This document shows, in pieces, positions 46,463 through 53,551 of a DNA stretch of 64,000 bases (position 1 is the first letter of the stretch; each line of letters opens with the position of its first letter). Position numbers and translations under genes: made by a program. Source of the stretch: Phocaeicola coprophilus (lineage in GTDB: Bacteria > Bacteroidota > Bacteroidia > Bacteroidales > Bacteroidaceae); NCBI GenBank assembly GCA_016900015.1, contig JACJJM010000008.1:1-64000 (forward strand), in the 5' to 3' direction. The notes under the pieces were generated by a model. That model made no database searches. It saw only the letters and a program-made list of their open reading frames with translations, and was not told the DNA's origin.

Positions 46463-46494
46463 CGTATTCTTGTTTTACCTGAATGAGTGAGGCA

Positions 46495-48819
46495 TCAGTA
46501 CAAGTCCCACGTGCGTATTTCGTCACGCCATACATGGTCTTTCGGGAACGGTTTCCCGCCCCATGCCCGCTGTGATGTCCATTCCTGCGGAGCGTCGGTC
46601 CAGAAAGGATGCGAGGCGGGGAGGCCCAGCGGGAGGAATGCGAGCGAAGTCATGTAGAGACTGCCGTTGTTCGTGTACCAGTCGGCCACGTTGGGTTGCC
46701 GGCCCGTAAAGCCGATGGTCAGGAAGCCGCCTTCGTTGAAATTTTGCCCGTTGTCGAACATGCGGTGCAAGACTGCCGTGAGGGCACACCGCACCTGGGC
46801 ACGCGTCACGCCTGCGGGCAGCTCGTCATACCAGGCCATGAGGGCCAGTGGCTGCATGGTGGCCATGCGGTAGGGGATGGAGCGGCCGAACACGGGGAAA
46901 GTGCCTTCGGGAGAGATGAAGCGTTCGAGGATGAGGCTGTATTTCTGGGCACGCTTCAGGGCGCGGGCATGGTATTTGGCATAGTCGATGCGCGTATAGG
47001 CACGGGCATCCTTCATGGCCTGGAGAGTCTCAAGGTACATGGGATGGAAGACGTAGCTGCTATAATAGTCGAAGACGAACGATGGTCCGTCGGAATACCA
47101 TCCGTCGCCCGTGTACCACTCCTCGACCTTGCGGATGGCAGAGTTCACGCGGTAAGAGTCGTAGGGAGCACCGGCTTTAGCCAGGAAGCTCTCGATGGTG
47201 GACGAGAAGAGAAGCCAGTTGGTGTAGGGCGGGTCGATGCGGCGCAGGAGGGTGAACTCCTCGACATAGCGTCGCTTGGTCGTCTCGTCGAGTGGCATCC
47301 ACAAGGCGTCATAAGCACGGAGGAAGCTCTCGGCCACGTAGGCCGCGTCGACGAGCGGTTGTCCTTCGTTGCGCCACAGCAGGTAGTCGGGGCTGTCGGG
47401 GTCGACGGCATTGGCATAACTCTTCAGCGCGAGTTCGCGCAGTTCGCGGCGCATCTGTCCCTCCTCGGTGTCGTCGTCGGGCAGGGAGAGCCAGGGGGCG
47501 ATGCCGGCCATGAGGCGGCCGAAGCATTCCATGTAGGTCACACGCTTGTCACGTCCGTCCCAGGTCGGGCTGACTTCCACCTGCATGTTTTTCTGAAGTT
47601 CGCCCCGGGCCATGTTGCTCAGCACGGGGTAGGCCATGTCGTAAGCCAGGCGGCACCAGTAGGCACGGTCGGTCGTCTCGCGGGGAGCTTCCAGGTAGCG
47701 CACATACTCGCAAGCGGCGAGCAGGAAAGCACCCACGCCGAAATTGGCCGTCGATTTTGCGTCGACCACTTGTCCCGGGATGGCTTTTTCGCCGATGGGC
47801 TGGACATAGCCCACGGAACCATCCTTCTGGAGTGCCGTTTCGGTCAGGTAGGTCCATGCCTTGTCGATCACGGGCATGTAGGCTGCGCGGTCGAGGTAGC
47901 CGTTGTTGATGCCCCAGAGCAGGCCGTATGTGAAGAAGGCCGTCCCGCTGGTTTCCGGTCCCGGAGCATGTTCGGGGTCCATCATGCTGCGCGTCCAGTA
48001 GCCTTCGGGCTGCTGCGTCTTGGCGACAGCCGCGGCCATGGCGCGGAATTTGTCTGCGAAGAAGGCACGGTGCTTATAGTCCGCAGGAAGGTCCTTCAGC
48101 ACCTTGGCCAGTGCGGCGAGCACCCATCCGTCGCCCCGTGCCCAGAAGTCCTTTTTGCCGTTGAGGCTCTTGTGTTTGGGGTAGACGTATTTAGCATCGC
48201 GGTAATAAAGGTTCTCGTCTGCGTCGAACATGATGCTGTCGGAGTAGGTGATGTATTCGTAGAGCTTGTCGAGATAGAGCGTGTTGTGAGTCACCTTGTA
48301 GAGTTTGGTCATGACAGGCATCACCATGTAGAGCCCGTCGCTCCACCACCAGTAGTCGTGGCGCGGGGTGCTCATCTCGTATTCCATCACTTCGCGTGCC
48401 CGGCGTATCTTCCGGTCGTCGGGGGAGAGGTTGTAAAGGTCGATGTAGGTCTGGAAACACGTTTGCCAGTCGCCGAAGAGCACGTAGTCGTCGGTCTCGC
48501 CGTAGGAGTATTTCCACTGAGAGCGGTCGTTGCTCTTGGCGCCTTTCCATTGGTTGTGCTCGGCCCAGGCTTCCGAATAGGCACGGTAGGTTTCGTTGCC
48601 GGTGAGGAAGTAGGCTTCCATGTTGCCGGTGTGGTAGGCGGCGTTGTCCCAGAATGCCCGCACTTCGGGCTTGTTTTCGGCCTGCCAGTGTTGGTTCACC
48701 TTGTCGATGATGGCCCGCACGCGGGTGGCTTCATCCTGTTTGGCCGCGAGGTTTGCAGCCGGCAACAGTCCGATGGCGCAGGCTGCGAGGGTTTTCAAGA
48801 TTGTTTTCATGTATGTCAT
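46495..48819 (-). CDS. GH105 unsaturated glycuronyl hydrolase fused to DUF2264 (GH154-like)
   Basis: This 774-residue exported protein joins two alpha/alpha-barrel enzymes. The N-terminal module (about 30-375) is GH105-like, with 'WWWSDGLYMVMP' containing the catalytic aspartate candidate D161, and 'FWARGDGWVLAALAK' near 230; it would act on unsaturated uronic-acid ends left by lyases. The C-terminal module (about 390-770) matches DUF2264, now GH154, which includes a beta-glucuronidase of an arabinogalactan locus. A second ATG at 48810 would give a shorter signal peptide. It forms an operon with the DUF4861 and GH43_24-like genes (7-base gaps). Together they suggest removal of glucuronic-acid decoration. 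Confidence 0.85.
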   Translation of the reverse strand: MTYMKTILKTLAACAIGLLPAANLAAKQDEATRVRAIIDKVNQHWQAENKPEVRAFWDNAAYHTGNMEAYFLTGNETYRAYSEAWAEHNQWKGAKSNDRSQWKYSYGETDDYVLFGDWQTCFQTYIDLYNLSPDDRKIRRAREVMEYEMSTPRHDYWWWSDGLYMVMPVMTKLYKVTHNTLYLDKLYEYITYSDSIMFDADENLYYRDAKYVYPKHKSLNGKKDFWARGDGWVLAALAKVLKDLPADYKHRAFFADKFRAMAAAVAKTQQPEGYWTRSMMDPEHAPGPETSGTAFFTYGLLWGINNGYLDRAAYMPVIDKAWTYLTETALQKDGSVGYVQPIGEKAIPGQVVDAKSTANFGVGAFLLAACEYVRYLEAPRETTDRAYWCRLAYDMAYPVLSNMARGELQKNMQVEVSPTWDGRDKRVTYMECFGRLMAGIAPWLSLPDDDTEEGQMRRELRELALKSYANAVDPDSPDYLLWRNEGQPLVDAAYVAESFLRAYDALWMPLDETTKRRYVEEFTLLRRIDPPYTNWLLFSSTIESFLAKAGAPYDSYRVNSAIRKVEEWYTGDGWYSDGPSFVFDYYSSYVFHPMYLETLQAMKDARAYTRIDYAKYHARALKRAQKYSLILERFISPEGTFPVFGRSIPYRMATMQPLALMAWYDELPAGVTRAQVRCALTAVLHRMFDNGQNFNEGGFLTIGFTGRQPNVADWYTNNGSLYMTSLAFLPLGLPASHPFWTDAPQEWTSQRAWGGKPFPKDHVWRDEIRTWDLY

Positions 48820-48826
48820 GGTTTAG

Positions 48827-50071
48827 TTATTTTATTTCCACTTTCAGCGGGTTGCGCAGCCGCTTTGCAAAGTCTTTCAGGCAGGCTTCCCAGGCTTCCA
48901 TGCTCGGCATGTCGCCCTTGCTCCATCCGCTTCCCCAATAGTAGACGTAGGTCGTGCCCGGATGGTAGGTGCTGATGCCCAAGACGTGTCCCAGCGCGCC
49001 GGGACGTTGGGATTGCTCGGCTTTGTCGAACCATTGCACGCAAGCCTTCTCGAAAGAAACGGGCGTCACGGCGCCGAGGAACATCACGCCGTTGCCATTG
49101 TTCGCGTTTTCGGTGGAGTCGGCGTAGGCGATGTATCCCTCCTCTGCGTTGAAAGCATAGCCGTCAGGGTTTTGCGGGTGGACGACGATGCCGGCAGCCA
49201 GCGGCGTGTCGGCCGAAAGGCGGTCATACGTGATTTGCGTGCGGTTGAGGTAAGAGCCTTTGTCGAGCGTGATGAGGCGCGTCTCCACCACGCTGTCGCC
49301 CTTCACCTCCAGCGGATGGAATGTCAGGCGGGCTGTGAAGCGGAGCGGGCCGTTGTCGAGCACTTCGCATTCTTTGTAGCAATAAGGGTAGGCCAGCACC
49401 GAGTCGGGCATGAGGGCTGCCGTCCCGCCGCCGAGCGTCGGGCCGACGGCATAGCAATCCATGCCGTTGCCGTGGTCTACGTGGTAGGTGATGGCGTGAG
49501 TCAGGCTGTCGGCCTTGGCTTTTTGTCCTTCACGATACCAAGCGTTGATTTGATCCCATGCCTTTTGGTCTGTCTGCATGGCGTAGCGGTGTTCCACGAC
49601 CGGTTCGGGCACTGATTTGGTGAACACGTCGTAGCCGTATGCACGTTCGCCCTTGGCTTGGAGGGCAGGGCCGTAGGCGCGGTAGGCCGCCTTGTCGTTT
49701 TCCCAGGCCAAGTCGTCAAGGCGTTCGGGGTAGACACGGCCGCACGACGTGACGGGCACGCTGTCGGGCACGCCGGCTTTCACGCAGTAGTCCGCCGTGG
49801 CGTTGCCGTCCACCGAGACGGGGAATATCAACAGACTGTCGTGCGTCACCTGGCTGGGCACTTTGAAGCCTTCGGCATCGGTCACGACGAACGTTTCCCC
49901 CGCGCCCGGAGCGATGGCGCTCAGCTGTGAAAGGGGGATTTCCACGATTTCCCCGCTGCGCTCGGTGGGCAGGGGGTTGGTGATGCTCACGATGGCTTCC
50001 GGCGCGGACGAACATCCGGCCAGAAAGGAGGCTGCCAGCAGACCGGCAGCCGGGAGAAAATGTCTGTTCAT
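48827..50071 (-). CDS. DUF4861 lipoprotein
   Basis: The 414-residue lipoprotein has lipobox LAGC. The body resembles DUF4861: 'VYPERLDDLAWENDKAAYRAYGPALQ' near 120-145, a histidine-rich 'ITYHVDHGNGMDCYAVGPTLGGG' block near 195-220, and 'YYWGSGWSKGD' near 385. DUF4861 proteins occur in glycan loci, and their activity is not established to my knowledge. The conserved H and D residues would suit an enzyme acting on a uronic-acid-containing sugar (inference). The start at 50071 follows the signal peptide; the longer frame to 50290 overlaps the upstream gene. It sits between a GH43_24-like enzyme and the GH105 fusion. Confidence 0.78.
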   Translation of the reverse strand: MNRHFLPAAGLLAASFLAGCSSAPEAIVSITNPLPTERSGEIVEIPLSQLSAIAPGAGETFVVTDAEGFKVPSQVTHDSLLIFPVSVDGNATADYCVKAGVPDSVPVTSCGRVYPERLDDLAWENDKAAYRAYGPALQAKGERAYGYDVFTKSVPEPVVEHRYAMQTDQKAWDQINAWYREGQKAKADSLTHAITYHVDHGNGMDCYAVGPTLGGGTAALMPDSVLAYPYCYKECEVLDNGPLRFTARLTFHPLEVKGDSVVETRLITLDKGSYLNRTQITYDRLSADTPLAAGIVVHPQNPDGYAFNAEEGYIAYADSTENANNGNGVMFLGAVTPVSFEKACVQWFDKAEQSQRPGALGHVLGISTYHPGTTYVYYWGSGWSKGDMPSMEAWEACLKDFAKRLRNPLKVEIK

Positions 50072-50078
50072 TGTCTTG

Positions 50079-51131
50079 TCATTTGTTTGAAGTTTCCAGG
50101 GAGGCCGGACTCCACTGCGCTTTCCAGGGGATGGTGATTTGGCCGTCTTTGAACTCGATGGGGAGCCACACATAGCGCGAGTCGGGCAGGTCTTTCTTGT
50201 TCCAGCGGTCGAACATGGCGATGTAGGCGTCTTTCTTTCCGGCCACGGGGAACACGTAGGTGCTCTGGGCGTAGAATGTCTTGTCGGCATCGGGGCCCGT
50301 GCAGGGATTGCCGATGACTTTCCACGGACCCATGATGGAGTCGGCTACGGCTATTTCAGCCTGATTGGGGTCCCATCCGGTGCAGCCGGAACTGATGATG
50401 TAGTATTTTCCTTCATGCTTGAACACGGCCGGAGCTTCGCGTGACTGCTTGATGAAGTTGCGCGTGAATTTGCCGCTGGGCTTCAGGTAGTCGTCCGTGA
50501 GGAGGCTGATGTAGAGCGTCGCATTGTTTTCAGACGAATAGAACTGGTAGGCACGGCCGTCGTCGTCGACGAACACGGTCTGGTCACGGCTCATGGCGTC
50601 GTTCGGGCGGAAACTGCCCAGGTATTCGAACGGGCCTGCCGGAGAGTCAGACACGGCCACGCCTGCGGCAGCTTTGCCGTAGTCGGCGCTGTCGACATGG
50701 GCCCACATCACGAATTTTCCTGTCTTCCGGTTATAGATGACTTTGGGGCGTTCGAGCACTTTCGACGGGTGCAAGTCGTGTCCGGGGTCGTCTTTCACTG
50801 CGGGGAGCACGATGCCTTCGAATTTCCAGTTGAGGAGGTCTTTCGACGAATAGCAGCTCACGCCTGTCACGTCCGTGCGGTAACAGTCCCACGTAGCTCC
50901 TTCGGGCAAGATGGTTTTCCCCGTCTTGTATTCTCCATACCAATAATAAGTGCCCTCGTGATAGAGCATTCCGCCACCGTGGGCGTTGATGGGATTGCCG
51001 TCTGTGTCGTTCCACACTTCTCCCGGACGGATTGCGTCGTTTTGCTGTGCCTGTGCCGGCATGGCATAGATTCCGGCAAGCAGTAGCAACAGGAAGCCTA
51101 TGCGTCGCGCTTGTTTCATGGTCTTTTTCAT
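50079..51131 (-). CDS. GH43_24-like glycosidase (exo-beta-1,3-galactanase type)
   Basis: This 350-residue exported enzyme is a homologue of the one at 42092-43228. The conserved block 'INAHGGGMLYHEGTYYWYGE' lies near 48-67, with the acid motif REAPAVF further on and 'SGCTGWDPNQ'. The usual GH43 base aspartate is again replaced. The chosen start gives a signal peptide ending near MPAQAQ; an ATG at 51119 is also possible. It is first in the operon with DUF4861 and the GH105 fusion. The activity is inferred as exo-beta-1,3-galactanase. Confidence 0.88.
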   Translation of the reverse strand: MKKTMKQARRIGFLLLLLAGIYAMPAQAQQNDAIRPGEVWNDTDGNPINAHGGGMLYHEGTYYWYGEYKTGKTILPEGATWDCYRTDVTGVSCYSSKDLLNWKFEGIVLPAVKDDPGHDLHPSKVLERPKVIYNRKTGKFVMWAHVDSADYGKAAAGVAVSDSPAGPFEYLGSFRPNDAMSRDQTVFVDDDGRAYQFYSSENNATLYISLLTDDYLKPSGKFTRNFIKQSREAPAVFKHEGKYYIISSGCTGWDPNQAEIAVADSIMGPWKVIGNPCTGPDADKTFYAQSTYVFPVAGKKDAYIAMFDRWNKKDLPDSRYVWLPIEFKDGQITIPWKAQWSPASLETSNK

Positions 51132-51200
51132 TTTTATATCAAAGTTTACGTGATTTAAAGCAAGTGTAAAAGTATGGCAAAAAACTATACAGCGGGGCAT

Positions 51201-51774
51201 ACTATTTCGGCAAAAAGTGGTCGGTTTTTATGCAAAATTCCCGTTTGGTCCGTCCGGCTGCAAAACGAAGTGCATTTTTGTGTTTTTTTCAGGGAAATGC
51301 CGGCGTTGGGGACGGAGAGGGGCAGGAGAGCCCGGTTTTCTCAGAGGTGTCCGGACGGACAGGCGCGTGATGCGGATGTCCTTTGTCGTGTCGGTCGGGC
51401 GGAGGGGTGAAGGCGGACTGACGTGTTGATGATTTTCGTACAGGATAGGGTATACAGGGAGGTTTGCTTTCCGGCGGACCTCGTTGTGTGTTGGTGGCCG
51501 CTGAGGAGGTGGCAGGTGAAAAATGTTGTGTCGGGTAAAGTGTTGATGGACAATGCTGTGGGTGGTATGGGATGTGCGCCTGGTTTGCGCCCGTGAGCGG
51601 AGTCCTATCCGCCCGAGCTTACCCTCCTATCCGCCCGTGGACGGAAAGGAGGGTAGCCGCGGCTACCCTTAAGGCTGTGGCCGGACTGTCGGCACGGTGT
51701 CGTCGGAAGGGTTTCCGTCGTCGTCGTCATTTGTCCGCATTGATTATCATGACGGCATTGCTTCGGATTGGCCC
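51201..51774. repeat. Intergenic region with hairpin-rich repeat copy
   Basis: No gene is supported. TACCCTCCT (51620-51628) pairs with AGGAGGGTA (51647-51655), and GGGTAGCCGCGGCTACCC (51651-51668) is a perfect palindrome followed by ttaagg. This matches the repeat family seen in other gaps. A terminator role for queE on the minus strand is possible. Confidence 0.55.
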
Positions 51775-52341
51775 TCAGCGGATGTTCAGCAGTTTGTGTG
51801 TCTGTAGGGAGAGGTGCCAGTCGGGGTGGTCGAGGCAGTAGGCGATGGAAGCCTTCAGGAGGCGGGCATTTTCGTCGGCGTGTCCCGTGTCGCAGGGTTG
51901 CAGGTTGCGGACGGAGGCTTCGTAGTGGTCGTAAGGTGTCATGTCCTGTCCCGTGTAGACCACCTTCAGTTCGTCGATGTGTGTCAGGCGGACGGGACTG
52001 TCTTTGGGCGAGCATGTCACCCAGTCGAGGCGGCATCCCTCCGGCAACGGCCGTGTGCCGTTGGTCTCCATCTGGACATACCACCCTCCGGCATGGAGGC
52101 GGTCGACGAGCGAAGTGGTGAGTTGCAGGGTCGGCTCTCCGCCTGTGAGCACGATGTGGCGGGCGGGATACCGGGACACTTCGCGCACGATGTCCTCCTC
52201 GCTCATTTCCGTGAAGGCTTCGTGTGCGGTGTCGCAGAAGGAGCATTTCAGGTTGCAGCCCGCGAAGCGGACAAACACGGCAGGCGTGCCGGCATGGCAA
52301 CCTTCGCCCTGAAGGGAATAAAAGATTTCATTGATACGCAT
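51775..52341 (-). CDS. queE: 7-carboxy-7-deazaguanine synthase (queuosine pathway)
   Basis: The 188-residue radical-SAM enzyme turns 6-carboxytetrahydropterin into 7-carboxy-7-deazaguanine. The cluster-binding CxxxCxxC is seen in GCNLKCSFCDT (about 29-38), and 'LTGGEPTLQ' near 64 is the glycine-rich SAM-binding site. The N-terminal 'IFYSLQGEG' is diagnostic for QueE. It follows queD with a 6-base gap, so the two pathway steps are in one operon. Confidence 0.93.
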   Translation of the reverse strand: MRINEIFYSLQGEGCHAGTPAVFVRFAGCNLKCSFCDTAHEAFTEMSEEDIVREVSRYPARHIVLTGGEPTLQLTTSLVDRLHAGGWYVQMETNGTRPLPEGCRLDWVTCSPKDSPVRLTHIDELKVVYTGQDMTPYDHYEASVRNLQPCDTGHADENARLLKASIAYCLDHPDWHLSLQTHKLLNIR

Positions 52342-52347
52342 GGGGGT

Positions 52348-52686
52348 TCACTCCTCGTCTTTGATATACGTGACATGATTGTTCCGGCTCTCTTCGATGT
52401 CCACGCGGTAACAGTGTTCCACTTGTTCGCATATCCAGCGTGCGATGTTTTCGGCCGTGGGATTGAAGGGTAGGAGTTCGTTGAAGTTGCCGTGGTCCAG
52501 GTAGCCGTGTATTTTGTCCTTGATGTGCTTGAAGTCGACGACCATGCCTTCGGCATTCAGTTCCTTGGCCTTGCAGTGTACTGTGACAATCCAGTTGTGT
52601 CCGTGCAGTTGTCGGCATTTGCTTTCGTAGGGCAGTTCGAGGCGGTGGCTGCCGGCTATTTCCATTTGTTTAGAGACGTAGTACAT
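52348..52686 (-). CDS. queD: 6-carboxy-5,6,7,8-tetrahydropterin synthase (QueD/PTPS family)
   Basis: The 112-residue protein makes 6-carboxytetrahydropterin from dihydroneopterin triphosphate. Zinc ligands are visible: a histidine in AGSHRL (H14) and the HGH of LHGHNW near 28-30, together with the catalytic cysteine C24. The 'VVDFKHIK' and 'LDHGNFNEL' blocks, then 'NPTAENIARW', are family signatures. It directly precedes queE. queC is not in the window. Confidence 0.93.
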   Translation of the reverse strand: MYYVSKQMEIAGSHRLELPYESKCRQLHGHNWIVTVHCKAKELNAEGMVVDFKHIKDKIHGYLDHGNFNELLPFNPTAENIARWICEQVEHCYRVDIEESRNNHVTYIKDEE

Positions 52687-52728
52687 ATCGTTTGTTTTCA
52701 GTTGTATTTCTTAAAGATTGCTTCTAAC

Positions 52729-52770
52729 AGTAAATGCCATGACGAGCCGTGGCTTGTCATGGCATTCACT
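52729..52770 (-). terminator. Hairpin between queD and the acidic small-protein gene
   Basis: AGTAAATGCCATGACGAGCC (52729-52748) pairs with its near-perfect inverse ending at 52770 (two mismatches over 20 positions). It lies just past the minus-strand stop of the acidic protein at 52775. Confidence 0.65.
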
Positions 52771-52774
52771 GTCT

Positions 52775-53107
52775 TTATTCCACCTGTCCGAGCGAGTTGC
52801 CGAACTCCATTTCGCCTTGCACCACGAAAAGGATGTCTTCCGGGTCGAAGTCGCCCATCTGGTCTTTCTTGGCCTCCTTGACTACGTAATCCACGATGGC
52901 GTCCTGGTCTATCTCGATGTAGCCGTCCTTGTCGGGCTGCACGTCGAGGCATCCGCTTTTGGTGTAGTAGTCCGTGATGACGTCGAGGAAGTAGTAGAGT
53001 TCGTCGTCGGAGAATTTGTCTTTCAAGTCTTGCGGAAGATAGTTCTTGATGAACTCGATGGTCTTTTCATCGTCCAGGTCTTCCAGGGTAAATTCGTCTG
53101 TTGCCAT
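52775..53107 (-). CDS. Small acidic conserved protein
   Basis: This 110-residue protein is rich in D and E and has no signal peptide or membrane segment. Sequence such as 'LEDLDDEKTIEFIKNYLPQDLKDKFSDDELYYFLDVI' suggests a compact helical cytoplasmic protein. I do not recognise a named domain. The neighbourhood, with trxA and dnaE behind it, appears housekeeping. It has its own hairpin terminator. Confidence 0.75.
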   Translation of the reverse strand: MATDEFTLEDLDDEKTIEFIKNYLPQDLKDKFSDDELYYFLDVITDYYTKSGCLDVQPDKDGYIEIDQDAIVDYVVKEAKKDQMGDFDPEDILFVVQGEMEFGNSLGQVE

Positions 53108-53132
53108 AGTCTTCAGCGTGTAGGGTTAAAAA

Positions 53133-53182
53133 ATATCCGCTATCACCTCTATATAAAATAGGTAAGAGATGAAAGCGGATAT
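53133..53182 (-). terminator. Terminator after thioredoxin
   Basis: ATATCCGCT (53133-53141) pairs with AGCGGATAT (53174-53182), with further inner pairs TCA/TGA and CTCT/AGAG. On the minus strand a run of T (from ttaaaaaa) follows the stem. Confidence 0.75.
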
Positions 53183-53197
53183 AGCAGAGGTTAGAGC

Positions 53198-53512
53198 TTA
53201 GAGAATAGCTTTCAGCTTATCCTCAAACGTAGATTTCGGAGCAGCGCCGACTTGTTTGTCCACGACTTCACCGTTCTTGATGTAGAGCACGGTCGGGATG
53301 TTGCGTACGCCGAAACGTCCGGTCAACCCGTCGTTGGAGTCAACGTCGCATTTGCCAACGATTGCCTGTCCTTCGTATTCTTTAGCCAAGGCTTCGATTT
53401 CGGGAGCAATCTTCTTGCAAGGACCACACCAAGTAGCCCAGAAATCCACAACTACCGGTTTGCCTGAAGCAACCAGTTCTTCAAAGTTCGCATCAGTAAT
53501 TTCAAGTGCCAT
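53198..53512 (-). CDS. trxA: Thioredoxin
   Basis: The 104-residue protein is a complete thioredoxin, a cytoplasmic disulfide reductase. The active site WCGPCK lies near 29-34, after 'VVDFWAT'. The cis-proline block 'NIPTVL' near 75 is present. It is preceded by a TACCTTTG -7 element (53544-53551) within the 3' region of dnaE, so it probably has its own promoter. Confidence 0.95.
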   Translation of the reverse strand: MALEITDANFEELVASGKPVVVDFWATWCGPCKKIAPEIEALAKEYEGQAIVGKCDVDSNDGLTGRFGVRNIPTVLYIKNGEVVDKQVGAAPKSTFEDKLKAIL

Positions 53513-53543
53513 AGTTTTCTATTTTATAAGTTTGAAACTTGAG

Positions 53544-53551
53544 CAAAGGTA
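53544..53551 (-). promoter_or_regulatory. -7 element of trxA
   Basis: TACCTTTG on the minus strand matches TAnnTTTG exactly, 31 bases before the trxA start. Confidence 0.45.

Noticed and set aside
46609-48975. 788-residue open frame on the plus strand
   Set aside because: It is antisense to the GH105-DUF2264 gene, whose residues and signal peptide are clear; no family features appear on the other strand.
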